Shown here: one piece after another, positions 12,565 through 24,595 of the stretch
How positions within the stretch are numbered: the stretch's first letter is position 1
How the letters are laid out: every line of letters begins with the position of its first letter
Source: Gordius sp. MW1
Lineage: Eukaryota > Nematomorpha > Gordioida > Gordea > Gordiidae
Direction of reading: 5' to 3'
Length of the DNA stretch: 64,000 nt
Assembly (NCBI GenBank): GCA_964036665.1
Contig: OZ038530.1
Span: forward strand, 20,110,001 to 20,174,000
Translations under genes and position numbers: made by a program
Notes under the pieces: generated by a model
Seen by the model: only the letters and a program-made list of their open reading frames with translations
What the model was told of the DNA's origin: nothing
Databases searched by the model: none

Positions 12565-12812
12565 GTATTCAACTTGTGGCGGACATGATTAACGAAAATT
12601 GGCTAAGGTTATACTAAGGGAGATGAATGATTTAAATAAAAAAACAGGACATGGAGGTACCGGGGAAGAGAGGAAGAGGACGCATGTTACGTGGAAAGTA
12701 CAAGTCGACATTGTTATGAAATCTAGGAAGATCAATCAAGACATGGTACGTACCCGATCAAGATGGAAAAAACTCATCAAAACAAACCCCACGACTGTGG
12801 GACTAAATATTT
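12565..12812 (+). mobile_element. 3' fragment of the RTE element
   Basis: Aligns with the last about 250 bp of the full-length RTE: GACATGATTAACGAAAATTG, ACATGGAGGTACCGGGGAAG, and AAAACAAACCCCACGACTGT at the end. Typical 5' truncation of target-primed reverse transcription. Confidence 0.8.
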
Positions 12813-13289
12813 AAAAAAGAGGAATGATTTTAGTTATAGGAAATAACACATCTCAATTAGATCAGCCCTCAGTCTAATTTGGCATATGGGCCATTCCATG
12901 TCGATTCATCAAAAAAAAGACGATTTTCGAATCTCAGATAAGGGTAATTTTTGGCGAGGGTGTGGGCCTCATTTATTAGAGTAATTTCTGAAAATTTTAA
13001 CCATTTTGGGCCAATACTATTGTATTTTGAACCATCTGGTTAATAACGTAAAATTAATCGATACCTTTTAGAATTTTATTTATTAAGAACTATTGCTGTT
13101 AAATCCTCCCCAAAAAGGGGAGGCCTATATTGGATAAGTAATAGATTACTCGACTTACAATATCAACTTCATTTCGACTTCAAAACAACTCTTTCAACTT
13201 TTTTTAACTAACTATATATTACAACATCTCGTATGTAGTAATAATGATCAGGGATGAGGTAATCAAATTAGGCGTAAATAACGATAGAG

Positions 13290-13400
13290 CACAAATAATA
13301 ATGATAAGAGAAGTGGTCACAATAATGATAAGCGAAGTGGTAACAATAATGATAAGCGCAGTGGTAACAATAATGATAAGCGCATCAATAATGATAAACG
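13290..13400. repeat. Minisatellite, about 24-bp unit
   Basis: Four imperfect copies of ACAATAATGATAAGCGMAGT plus GGTA in tandem; a stray related copy lies near 14850. Confidence 0.7.
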
Positions 13401-13604
13401 GCGAGACTAACAAATAGCGAAATCATCGTGATTCTAAAATCTATTAATAAACGCGTGGAGGATAATTTTATGGGTAAGGTAATAAAACTACTAACATTTG
13501 AATTTGGCTTAATGCACGCGTGGCCTTGAACAGCCAAACGCGATTCATAAAATCCAAGGGTAATCTTAATTTTAATTGCCACGGTAATAAAAATAAAATT
13601 CATT

Positions 13605-14048
13605 ATTTGGCTTAATGCCACACCTTCCCCTTTTCCCAACAAAAATTTTTAACCTTGCGGATTTCTGGCAATTTCGTAATCTCCATATTCATGCTTTTTG
13701 ATATCGACATTGATCTTGACATTAACATTGACTTTGATATTGACCTTTATTATGACATCGATATTGACCTAGATATTGACACTACTTACCGAAACCGAGG
13801 ATAGGTTCTTTTAACAAAATCCCGTTCCTCATAAACCGAGGTTGACTCATTAACTGAGTTCAGTGGTTGACTCATTATCTGAGTTCAGTGCCTTATAAAC
13901 CCGAGGTTGACTCAATGAGTTCAGAGCCCCGTGAATACCCGGTTTAGTAGTACAATTTCTAACCAAAAATTTCCGCCATTTCCTTCCTTCAAAATCTTTC
14001 TAACAAAAAAATCTCCGTCATTTCCTTCCTTCAAAATCTTAATACCAT
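13605..14048. repeat. Direct repeat, copy 1 (with hexamer-periodic ATTGAC tract)
   Basis: Nearly identical to 15662-16105. Both start around TTATGCCACACC / TAATGCCACACC and end in TTCCTTCCTTYAAAATCTTA. Each holds a tract in which GAYATTGAC-type words recur with about 6-bp spacing (13700-13785 here), and GGTTGACTCATTA..GAGTTCAGTG units repeated three times. Confidence 0.8.
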
Positions 14049-14946
14049 CCCATTTACAAAAATCGCCATTTCTCTCGCCATTAAAAAATATTAATCATAA
14101 ATGTAGCAAATATTTTTAATTTAGTGTGTGAGTGATTTCAGTCTGGGCGAATTCATTCTTACCAGATATGACAAATCTTGATTTTCAGAATTCCCAAATG
14201 TTGATTTTGAATTTCAGATTACTGGGGATTTTTACTTTTGTTTCGTCAGTTAATAAAGAATGCGTTATGCTAAGAATTTTAACTCCCAGAATATACTTCA
14301 TTTTCGGAATACGCTTAAATTATTTTCTTTCCTTCCGAGAATATGCTTCATTTTCATTTTCTTTCCTTTTGCTGAATAATCTGATACCCATAATTAATTC
14401 TTCGTATATAATAAGACATCTCTCCTTTTGTTGAATAATCCGGGATCAATAATAAGCAGATATTATATTCGTAAAATAAAGGAATATATTAATTTAATTT
14501 CTAGCTAAATGTATTCATTTTCTTTCCTTTCGAGACGATTGTCCTGGGGACGTGGGAACTTACTATTCCCAATTTACTATTCCTGGGAATAGTATTTTTT
14601 ATTTATTTTGAAGGACACCATTTTACTATTCCCAGGTCCTCCCCTCAAAAAAGGAGGACTGAATTAAATTTACTTTTTAGTTCTACCGATAGAATAATCT
14701 TTATTTGCTATCAAATTTATTAAGACTCAAGAATTTATTAACACTATTAAATCAAAAAAAATTATATGATTATCATTCTACGAGCGATATCAAGGTAATC
14801 AAAAATATCTGCTAAATCATCATAATAATAATTACGCGATGGTGAAAAGCGAAGTGGTAGTAACAATCTATATTTAGCGAAGTATCGTATGTGTGTGGGG
14901 TAAGAATAAACAACTTGGCACATTTCCAAAATAAATGTTTTCTTAA

Positions 14947-15563
14947 CCCTCGAGAGTATTCATCAAAATCCTGAACGCGAGAGTATTCGTGGGGTATAAC
15001 TCTACCCCATTTTTAAACTTCTTATAACTTTTAAAGTATTCCTTTAAAACCTTTGAAATTTTAAACATATGTTTATAAAGGTCTTAAGATTGATGGTTTA
15101 AATTTTGATATAAATCTAATCAACATTACAAAACTTATTAACAATTTTCTGGACCCCCATTTTTATTTTGGTTATTTTAGAGCTTCCCCTTATTTTACCT
15201 CTTGACATCATATACCTTAAAATAAATCAAAATAAACGTGATTTTTTATTAAAAGAATGTTCAAAATGTATTAAAAACACAAATTGTAAAATATATCTTT
15301 ATATAAAAGAAAATACATACATTTTTTCATATAGAAAAAAACTTACGTGAGAGTATTCGTGGGGTATAACAGAACCCCACGCCAAAAAAGCTCTATATTT
15401 TAAAAAGTATTAAGCCAAAACCTATTAAATTTTCACCTAACCTAGTTCTTGATAAAATATTAAGCTACTGAAAAGGCCAGATTCATTAGATTTAAATTGC
15501 GTTTTATATTTAAATTTATAATTTGCGTTGGGTACCAAAATACCCCACGAATACTCTCGAGGG
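14947..15563. mobile_element. piggyBac-type MITE with TTAA target duplication
   Basis: TTAA at 14943-14946 and 15564-15567 flank perfect inverted ends CCCTCGAGAGTATTC / GAATACTCTCGAGGG. TTAA targets and CCC-starting ends are hallmarks of piggyBac. Internally, the terminal word is repeated (GAGAGTATTCGTGGGGTATA near 14981 and 15350, inverted near 15540). No transposase, hence non-autonomous. Confidence 0.85.
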
Positions 15564-15661
15564 TTAAATAAAACTTTTGAGTTAAAGGGGTCATAAAAAT
15601 CGAAGTAAGCGGGGGGGGGGGGGAATTTATAAATCAATATAAATCGATATACCACAACATT

Positions 15662-16105
15662 TCAATTTGGCGTTATGCCACACCTTCCCCTTTTCCCAAA
15701 ACAGAAATTTAACCCTGCGGATTTCTGGCAATTTTGTAATCTCCATATTCATGCTTTTTGATATCGACATTGATCTTGACATTAACATTGACTTTGATAT
15801 TGACCTTTATTATGACATCGATATTGACCTAGATATTGACACTCAGAGGATAGGTTCTTTTAACAAAATCCCGTTCCTCATAAACCGAGGTTGACTCATT
15901 AACTGAGTTCAGTGCCCCAAAAACCAAGGTTGACTCATTATCCGAGTTCAGTGCCTTATAAACCCGGGGTTGACTCAATGAGTTCAGAGCCCCGTGAATA
16001 CCCGGTTTAGTAGTACAATTTCTAACCAAAATTTTCCGCCATTTCCTTCCTTCAAAATCTTTCTAACAAAAAAATCTCCGTCATTTCCTTCCTTTAAAAT
16101 CTTAA
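15662..16105. repeat. Direct repeat, copy 2
   Basis: Second copy of the 13605-14048 unit, about 2.06 kb downstream in the same orientation. Its ATTGAC-periodic tract (15760-15842) reads as alternating Asp-Ile/Leu if translated; this is a by-product of the hexamer repeat and not taken as coding. Confidence 0.8.
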
Positions 16106-17528
16106 TAAATAATTTTTAAGTTATGGACGTTTCAAGCGCCAAAATCACGTTCGGGAGCGTTTTATGCATTTTGTTCCTAAAAAAATTCTCTATCGAAATA
16201 ATTTAACAAAAAACCTCAAACTTTTGCTGTTTTTATTGTGGTCAGTTTAGTGAAAAATCGTAAAAACATATATACCCCTTATACGAAATCACCAATTTCA
16301 CACTGTGCACTCCTTTATGGCCCATTATAATTTTTCAATCATAAAAAGTTTGGGAGCGGCTACGAGATGGTCAAAAATTCGAAAAATTACATTTCCACAA
16401 AAAATATTTATAAATGGCGGTATAATCAATTATCACAAGAACATATTATGATGTTTGTTTTTTATTGGATTGCAAATTTATAAAGAATATATGTTACATA
16501 AATAATATTGGATTAAAAATCAACTTAAACTTTGAACTTTTATCTACGCGATTGGCAAGTAACCGAGTTTGAAAATAAAATTAAAAATGGTCACAACTAG
16601 CAAGCAAAAATTTTTAAAACAACTTTCATTCTGCATAAATTTTTTATATTTAGCATAGATTATGAGTAATAAAATAAAAATATCAAGCAATTTTGCCATC
16701 ATATTAATATTTATTTATTTTTCAACCTCACATTAATTTTAATCTACCCCTATGTCATATAGTTAAAATTCAAGATCTAATTTTTAAGCTCAAATATTGC
16801 CCATTGCGCAGAAAAAAAGATCAAAATTTAAGTTTATTTTTATTCCAATATTATTTATTTACCATATATTCTTTATAAATTTGCAATTTTATAATAAACA
16901 AACATCATAATATGTCATTGTGATAACTGATTATACCGCCATCTATAAATATTTTTAAAAGAAATGTATTTTTCGAATTTTTGACCATCTCGTAGCCGCT
17001 CCCAAACTTTTTATGACTGAAATATGATAATGGGTCATAAAGGAATGCACACTGTGAAATTGGTGATTTCATTTAAAGGGTAAATATGTTTTTTTTAATT
17101 TTTCACTAAATTGACCACAATAAATTAGCCGCAATTGTTTGAGGTTTTTAGTTAAATTATTTCGATAGAAAATTTTTATAGGAACAAAATGAACCAAAAT
17201 TTGAGTGAATATCGCAATTACTTTTAAAAATAAGACAAAAATAGTAAAATCCATAAAACGCTCACGAACGTGATTTTGACCCTTAAAACCTCCATAACTT
17301 AAAAAGTGTTGGCCCAAAATGGCTAAAATTTTCAGAAATTACTCTAATAAAGGCTTACACCCTCACCAAAAATTATCTTGATCTAAAATGGTCGGTCAAA
17401 AACGTTGTCATGGAATGGCCCATATATAATTGGGTGATTAACTCTCAATAATGTGCAATGAGGTAAATCGTTCTTAACCCAACAAATACAATCTGCAGAA
17501 AGGAGGGAGGGGATTTAAGGTCTTTCCT

Positions 17529-17678
17529 CATGGGCGTAGCTAGCATTGAGAAAGGGACAAAAATGATTTAGGAAGGGGCAAAACGGACATTTTTTGAAAT
17601 TTTATCCATAAATTTAATAAATTGCTGGATTTAGAGGGGGGCAGCGGCCCCCCCTGCCCTAACTTGGCTACGCCCATG
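17529..17678. mobile_element. 150-bp hAT-type MITE (CATGGGCGTAGC family)
   Basis: Perfect 8-bp target duplication TCTTTCCT at 17521-17528 and 17679-17686 flanks inverted ends CATGGGCGTAGC / GCTACGCCCATG variants. The 8-bp duplication points to hAT. Relatives: 34082-34246 and a degenerate left end at about 27198. Confidence 0.85.
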
Positions 17679-18035
17679 TCTTTCCTTCTTAAATATAAGC
17701 AATTTCTACATGGCTTGTTAATGTAATGTATAACTTGATGCATTTAAGTAAGCAACTCCAATCTACACAAAAATATTTACTATAAAAGCGCCTATAAAAG
17801 TAGTGGAGAAAAAAAAACCGTATTTCATTATAGGTGAAACAAAGTAAGAGGCCAAATTTTACCTATACCAAAAAAATTAAACATTTGTATATTTTTATAG
17901 CAAGATTTTGTTGATTAATTCAAGCACGTAATTAAATAATGATTTTTAGGTGTGAAAATTGTCATAAGTAATTCAGCCTTGGCTTTAAAACATATTCACA
18001 GGATGGTAGTCAATAGGCTAAGTATGCATACTAAC

Positions 18036-19034
18036 CTAGGTCCTGGTTTAGGCTTTTTGCCAGCTTTTAAATCATCCAAGATCTTATGGATATCACTTGG
18101 TGTTAGATCTTCATAATAATCATCATTGACTTGCATCATGGGAGCATTTACACAAGCCCCCAAACATTCTACGGATGATATGGTAAAAAGATTGTCTGAT
18201 GTTGTTTCACCCTCTTTAATACCTTAATTTAAATAATCCATTTTTAATATAAAAACTGCCTTTTGAAAAAAAAATATTTAATACTTTGTCATAAACTATA
18301 ATACATTAGCTTAACCTAGCCGCTCCTTTAAAGTTTCCATTATAATGTCACTTCCAGCACCACCTAACATGCAGGGTGTAGTTGTGCACAATTGAATATG
18401 GTATTTTCCTACAGGGTATCTTTAAACAAATTTTAATTTATAATAATTTTTCCAATTTAATAAAAAATTATCTAGATAAGTGATTCTCAAACATCTGTGT
18501 ATTTACCTCTTGTACATGGTGTAAAAAGTTGCAACTTCATAAACCCTCATTCTAGGCATGTTTAATATTTCTGCAACCTTATGCATAGCTGATATTGGAA
18601 GCCACCCTGTGTGCATAAAAATTGTTTGAGAATTTTAAATAGCATCATAGATATTAATTATTTTCCATAAATTATACCATGTTGTCTTTGAGCTAGATCC
18701 AATAAAGGCATAACTGCTGAACGTTCATGTCCTTTGGGATATAAATTTATAACATTTTGTATTCGCTAAATTTTTAAAGTTATAAATAAAGAATGTTACT
18801 TGATTATTTTCTTTGCTAAATTCAAACGGTGTTTCTGGATTATTAGTGGGATCATCTCTATGCTAATTATATGTAACAGTTGAGTCACTAATTCTTACAA
18901 TAACCAGTTGGTCAGAAAATAAACGAATGCCTTTAGAAAGCTTCTAATTTTGATTTAAAAATATAGAATAAAAGGCTTACATTTCTTATAGGAATTTTAG
19001 AAGACAAAACTTTAAATAACCCCAGGTTGATCAT
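18036..19034 (-). CDS. NDUFV2: NADH dehydrogenase (ubiquinone) flavoprotein 2, 24-kDa subunit; last exon not found
   Basis: Core subunit of respiratory complex I, in the mitochondrial matrix arm, carrying the N1a [2Fe-2S] cluster. Six exons by GT-AG and phase: 19034-18981 (ATG), 18862-18800, 18765-18678, 18606-18507, 18419-18316, 18222-18036. The first exon ([18 protein letters not shown]) looks like a mitochondrial presequence. Then come [66 protein letters not shown] (two cluster Cys), and [17 protein letters not shown] (the other two Cys) with [20 protein letters not shown] and KPKPGPR. Introns are 36-118 nt. The about 30-residue C-terminal exon that follows GPR in the family was not found in the AT-rich DNA below 18036; it may lie beyond the transposons. 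Confidence 0.95.
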
Positions 19035-19810
19035 ATGAAGAAAAAAAATCGTGATGTGACAACTTGTCTAAAACATAATCGGAGCAAATTTTTATAGCTT
19101 TCATAAATTGGTTATAATCATGGACGTAATTGCAGATGGCGGCTGTCCCTCTTAAATTCGAAATTTATTGGTATATAAACGATTTATATTTACAATTTTC
19201 GTCTACATTATTAAGTAGACGATCTATCCTCCCCCCCTCCTCTTTTTGGACAATGGCTCGTCAACTTGCCGAAAACCATCTCGGCGAATTTAAAGTCATA
19301 ATGTACCATTTACAAAACTATTACCAAAACTCTCATAACCATATGCACCGATATTAATATATTGAAATCTCTCAACTGTTTTAACAATAAAGCTAATCTC
19401 AAAACACATTAATTTAAAAATAAATGTTTTATGGTTTTTTTTCACATCAATTAGGAGAAATATTGTATGCTAGGATGGTTATATATATTAAGTTATAATG
19501 ATCTTAACAAATTTAATAAACAAATTAAAAGTTTTACAATATGAAATTAATGCTATTTGAATATTTTCCAGGGAAAAATTCCCGTATTATCTCACGAAAC
19601 TTCCCAAAATTCTTTTATCTAGTGAAAAACCCTAAACAAATTATACTTTTAAATTTGTTTTTTACTCAACTTTTTCTAATCATATAATATATCATTTTTG
19701 CCTCTTGGAAAATATTAATTGCTAATTCATCTTTTTACGCATTCAAGAATCTATTTGAAGATTTTAAAAATTCTATACATCTTGATCCATTAAAACTTCA
19801 CAAACATTTA
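19035..19810. other. Upstream region of NDUFV2
   Basis: AT-rich DNA with no gene recognised. Contains at about 19257-19297 a single arm (CTTGCCGAAAACCATCTCGG) of the small inverted-repeat family seen at 6370-6635. The 75-codon frame at 19130 has no recognisable features. Confidence 0.5.
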
Positions 19811-20763
19811 TTTTTAAAACATTTGGCAATATGTTATTTTTAGAGGCATTAATTCGGCTTATTTTGGTTATAATGAGCCTGCATATTCTTACACTTTAAT
19901 CAAAAATCATAGCTATAACTTAATCATGCACAATGAATATGATGTAAAAACAGATCTTTCTTTTAAAATTTCATATTAAGATATTCATATGAATTATATT
20001 GGTAATATTTATAAATATAATTGCATAAGTGATCCAGGATTTGCAAGGGCAGGAAAATGCCTAAAAAATGATGTGGGGCGGCATACAAGATATAAATTTA
20101 AGGGGCAGCCCTCCCTCTTTATGGCTAATCCCAAGCTATTCAGTATATTCAGCCTAATCATTTAGTAAATTCACTTAAAGGATAAATGCAAAATTTTCTT
20201 TTAGATAATTTAAAATATAGATTTATAATTTAGAAATGATTATTATCTCTATAGCAGTATAACTTTACAAAATCCAAAGGAACAATATTAATATGATACT
20301 TGTACATAAATTAGATCAATATGGGACATCCCATGCTTAAAAACATTTCCTAACCCCATAGTTTTAAAAAGAGTCTTTTAACCTATGGATTAATCTAGAC
20401 CCACATTTAGTTTAAAATAACAATTTAGCCATATTTGTTTCAATGTAATTATCTGTACATTTTATAATACATTGAAAATATAATAACATACATTTAAATT
20501 TAACCACTAATCATTGTTCATTTTTGGATTGGAATTATGTGTGTGTGCCCTTTTATATATTAAATATTGAACATACACGTTTCCTCACTTTACTACTGGT
20601 GAAACTGCAGAAACATTTTAGCATTAATCCATTTTTAAGCAATCAGCTTTAAATGAATGAGATCACTTAAAATGATTTGTATTAACTCTGTTTGTCACGA
20701 AGAAAAACATAATATATATAATATTTTTTTAATATTAATAAAATTGAAATGTTTAATCAGAAA

Positions 20764-21952
20764 TTATATATGGAAAGGATCTTAGTAACAAGGCTGAAAA
20801 ACGATGTGGTAATATCGGCTAATCAATTCGGATTTGTGGCTGGCAAATCCACAATCGTCCCTATCTTCGCACTAAGACAAATGATGGATGAGTGTGGTGA
20901 AAAGAGGAACGACCTACATATGGTCTTTAGCGACTTGGCGAAAGCTTACGACACGGTCCCCCGCGATTTATTACGGTGGTGCCTGGGAGAACAAAATATC
21001 CCTGACGCCTATATACGGCTTATGAAAAATATTTATGAAGCCTCAAACTCTTGCGTTAGGACGACTGGAGACTCTAAATCTCTTCGGGTTAAAATTGGAT
21101 TACATCAAGGATCTGCTTTAAGTCCCTTTTTATTTAATATAATTATAGACACGATAACGAGGGACATTCAAAAGCCATCGCCATGGTGTATGCTATATGC
21201 CAATGATATAGTACTATGCGAGGAAACAAGGGAGGTATTCGAAGAAGCCAAAAGTGGTCAAAGCGCTTAGCTGGATTTGGTTTATAGGTCAACGATCGAA
21301 AAACGGCATAATGGAAATGAACGGTACAAGCACCCATGGCTGGATGACCAACTAAAGTACCCAAAAATAGACAGGTTTACATATCTCGGCTCGATGCTAC
21401 ATCAAGAGGGAGGTTGCACAACGGAAGTCAATGCCCGGATCCAAAAAAGATGGTTTAAATGGCGAAGTATATGCGATGTAAATGTGCAACAAGAAAATGC
21501 TAATATGTTTGAAGAGCAAAGCTTACAAATTCATCGTAAGACCGGTTTTACTCTATGGAAGTGAAACATGGGCATTTAACACCACGGAAGGAAAGCTATT
21601 TTAAGCCACAGAGATAAGAATGATACGGTGGATTTTGGGAATACTAAGCTCGACCATAAGAAGATGACCTGCTCATTACAAAAATGGGTTTTCAACCTAT
21701 GGCGAACATGATTAACGAAAATCGGCTAAGGTGGCATGGGCATATACTAAGAAGGGACACGAATGACGTAAATCGAAAAGTACTGGACATGGAGGTACAG
21801 GAGGAAGAGGACTACCCCGTGTCACGTGGAAAAAGCAAGTCGATATAGTAATGAAAACAAATAAGATTAGTCAAGATATGGCACTCACCCGGTCAAGATG
21901 GAAGAAACTTATCAAAACAAACCCCACGACTGTGAGACCAAATAACTTATAG
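20764..21952 (+). mobile_element. 5'-truncated RTE element inserted in A1
   Basis: About 1.19 kb matching the last third of the full-length RTE, starting within ATGGAAAGGATCTTAGTAAC. It retains RT motifs FSDLAKAYDTVPRD, HQGSALSPFLFNIIID and YANDIVL (the catalytic YADD is mutated to YAND) and the NQFGFVAGKST segment intact. Frameshifts lie near 21255 and later. A2 lacks it (site near 53325-53350). Confidence 0.87.
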
Positions 21953-22206
21953 AGACTTGAAACCGTAGTGTCTAATTTTTTGATAAAAATAAGATAACAC
22001 TTTATTAAAAACCACCATTTAAAATGAGAAAACATTTATGTTTACATTCCCTATTTTCATCGATATTTCTCCTATTTTCCTGTAATTTCTCCGAGTTTCT
22101 TGTTTTTTCTAGGGCAAATTCCCTTACCCAAAATTCTCTAAAAATACAAAAAATTGCTTGCAATGTTTTAAGTCACGAATAAAAAGTGTTTAATCATTTG
22201 TCCTCA

Positions 22207-23855
22207 TCTATATATATAAAGTAAAGTGTTTGTATATATGTATGTAATGGCTAATCTCTGAAACTACCGGTCCGATTCGCGCGAAAATTTACCCCTAGGT
22301 TCCCAGGGCGGCCAGGGGTAAAATAGCTTTTCAGAATCCTAAAATTCCTTTTAATTTTCGAGATATTGGGTTTTATACGTTTTGACGTTCAATATAATGT
22401 CAATCAAACGCACCTCCTCGCGTTCGTCGAAAATTTGAATATACAGACGGTTCTTTAGTAAAGGTGTATCACTTTTAATATTTTTTTAAAAAGTAGCTAT
22501 AAAAATATCGTACATTTCATGATCCCTACCTATGTGCCATTTTAATTCAAGCGCCTAATTCAAGATTAATTCTGTAATTTTGATCAATATTCCATATTTA
22601 TTGGTTATTTAAATTCAACAAACAGATAAGAATTTAGATGTATATTTTTAAAAAATATTTTACTTAATTCTTTCTTATTTGTATTGTTATTTTTTTTTAA
22701 ATTAATTAATTTATTTATATTTTACAAATTTTCAGACTACCTTAGTGTTTTAAACGTATATCGTTACACATGTGAATTTTTTTTAAATTAATTAATTTAT
22801 TTATATTTTACAAAGTTTCAGACTACCTTAGTGTTTTAAACGTATATCGTTACACATTTGCATCCCTACCTATGTGCCATTTTAATTCAAGCGCCTAATT
22901 CAAGATTAAATCTGCAATTTTGATAAATATTCCATATTTATTGGTTATTTAAATTCAACAACCAGATAATAATTTAGATGTATATTTTTAAAAAAGAATT
23001 TACTTATTTCTTCCTTATTTATACCCGATTCGCGCGAAACTTTATCCGTAGGTTCTCAGGGCGGCCAGGTGTAAAATAGCTTTTTCAGATTGCTAAAATT
23101 CCTTTTAGTTTTAAAAATATCGGACATTTCTCGGCCTTTTGGTTTTAAAAAAGGGCTAAATTCTGAAACTTCATCCGATTCGAGCGAAAATTTAGCCGTA
23201 GATGCCCAGATAGGCCAGGGGTAAAATAGCTTTTTCAGATTCCTAAAATACCTGTTTTAAAAATATCTGACATTTCCCGTCCAGTTTCATTTATAGCAGC
23301 ATATACAATAATGACTTCATACATACAAAGCTGAAGTTTTCTCGAACTAGATATTTAAAAGTATAATAAAAATGTTACAGTATACGGTTAAAATTATTGG
23401 GGTTTAACAGACTATTTAAATTAAATAAATAAAATTTAAATTATGCAGTTTTGTCATTATTATCACGTGGTCGATCATAGAAGCATATTTTTAATAATTA
23501 TCCATCCTTCAATTAATTATTTTATTATATTAAAGAAAATTGTATTTCAAATAAATCAGCTAACTAGAAAAATAAAATAATGGTATTGTTGTATAATAAG
23601 TAACAGCATTAACAAGAAATTTTTTCAAAAACATTTACTTTTAGTCGGATTTGATGACTAAAACAGAATTTGCATTTGGTTTGTCTTATTATATAAATAT
23701 ATACTAAAAATAGTGGGTTCATAAAATCATTCGGACCTTTCACATTATAAATTATTTCATATATGACCCCATTTTAGATAAGTCTTATTAATAGCTTATA
23801 CTTAATTAACCACTTAAGGACTGAGCCAAAGCAACGCTTGGCCGGGCACAGCTAG
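22207..23855 (+). mobile_element. Non-autonomous Helitron, 1,649 bp, with matching empty site
   Basis: Starts TCTATATATATAAAG and ends GGCCGGGCACAGCTAG, the canonical 5' TC and 3' CTAG with a GC-rich hairpin close to the end. Inserted between A and T with no duplication: flanks CCTCA | TTAACTATAAAAT match the uninterrupted CCTCATTATCTATAAAAT in A2 at 53727-53744. No Rep/helicase frame. Internally it holds two copies of a roughly 85-bp tandem unit (ACTACCTTAGTGTTTTAAAC) near 22735-22860. Confidence 0.92.
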
Positions 23856-24537
23856 TTAACTATAAAATAACGTCACGGCTTTTGTTTTTAACTTTTGAAT
23901 TGCATGTCTTATTTTTTTAAATGCTAACCAAAAATTATACAAATTTACAATATGTATCAGGTGATTTACTATTTATTGCATTAAGTGTTTAAAATGCAGT
24001 GAAATCGCAGATTTCTATCGTAAAAAACTTAAATAAAAATACTAAAATTAAATTTTAAACCACTAAAATTGGTAAACAAGACGTTTATTTAAGAAAATAA
24101 TTAACGCAGTATTATTACGATACTTTACTTATCAAAAATATGCAAAAAATATCTCAATTTTAATGATCTTTCACAAGCTTAAATTTAGCATATTATTTCT
24201 TAAATCATTCATTTTTAAATAAATAAAACTATTCTTACACTTTTTCATCAACGTTTTTACAAATCCTCATAAAGATGCAGGCACACAATAATGGATAGAA
24301 ATTATGTTGGATTTTTCAATTTTCATAGTAATTTATATTAATTAGTTTTATTTCCTTTTGGTCTCATTGGTGCTTCTACACTTTTTAAAAATTAAATAAA
24401 GTTATTATATGTTTATATAGAAGATATTTAAATATTTGTACCATATATTATCGTCAGGTATAATAATTATTCCCACCTTTACCATTATTCCAACCCTACT
24501 TTTGGCAACAACCATGTTTATATGAACTAGAGGCCTG

Positions 24538-24595
24538 CAACGGGCCTGTTTAGGTAGGCCCGTCCGCGGGCCGGGCCGGGTCGTGTAGGTCTCTA
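24538..24595. mobile_element. 58-bp hAT micro-MITE with 8-bp target duplication
   Basis: ATATGAAC at 24530-24537 and 24596-24603 flanks a 58-bp GC-rich insert with inverted ends TAGAGGCCTG / AGGTCTCTA. A2 has a single uninterrupted ATATGAAC at 56166-56173, proving insertion. The ends match the hAT right end at 32062 (TAGAGGTCTGCATGGGCCTA in complement). Confidence 0.88.

Larger units (their letters stand above)
13025..16115. other. 3.1-kb insertion inside the foldback element's left arm
   Basis: Delimited by comparison of the interrupted left arm with the intact right arm. It contains a small AATAATGATAAGCG minisatellite, two about 440-bp direct repeats (the second ending at the right edge), the TTAA-flanked MITE at 14947-15563, and hairpin-forming CCTCCCC..GGGGAGG words near 13100 and 14640. 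Its own class is unknown; the two direct repeats are not at both edges, so it is not a simple LTR element. Confidence 0.55.
12883..17426. mobile_element. Long foldback element with about 570-bp inverted arms, left arm split by a 3.1-kb insertion
   Basis: The left end CATATGGGCCATTCCATG and right end CATGGAATGGCCCATATA are inverted, flanked by TAATTTGG and TAATTGGG, a probable 8-bp target duplication with one mismatch. The right arm (about 16855-17426) is continuous. Its partner is in two pieces, 12883 to about 13025 and about 16115-16540, so roughly 3.1 kb was inserted in the left arm. Shared arm landmarks are ATTAGAGTAATTTCTGAAAA, AAAATCACGTTCG, TGGGAGCGGCTACGAGATGG (or its complement) and ATGGCGGTATAATCA. 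A spacer of about 280 bp lies between the arms. No transposase frame was found. Confidence 0.75.

Noticed and set aside
15168..15350. 60-codon frame inside the piggyBac-type MITE as a transposase remnant
   Set aside because: No catalytic or DNA-binding motif; low-complexity Lys/Asn/Ile sequence expected in AT-rich DNA.
15667..15894. Asp-Ile-rich 75-codon frame as an acidic protein
   Set aside because: The pattern comes from a hexamer DNA repeat that also exists in the non-coding copy at 13605-14048.
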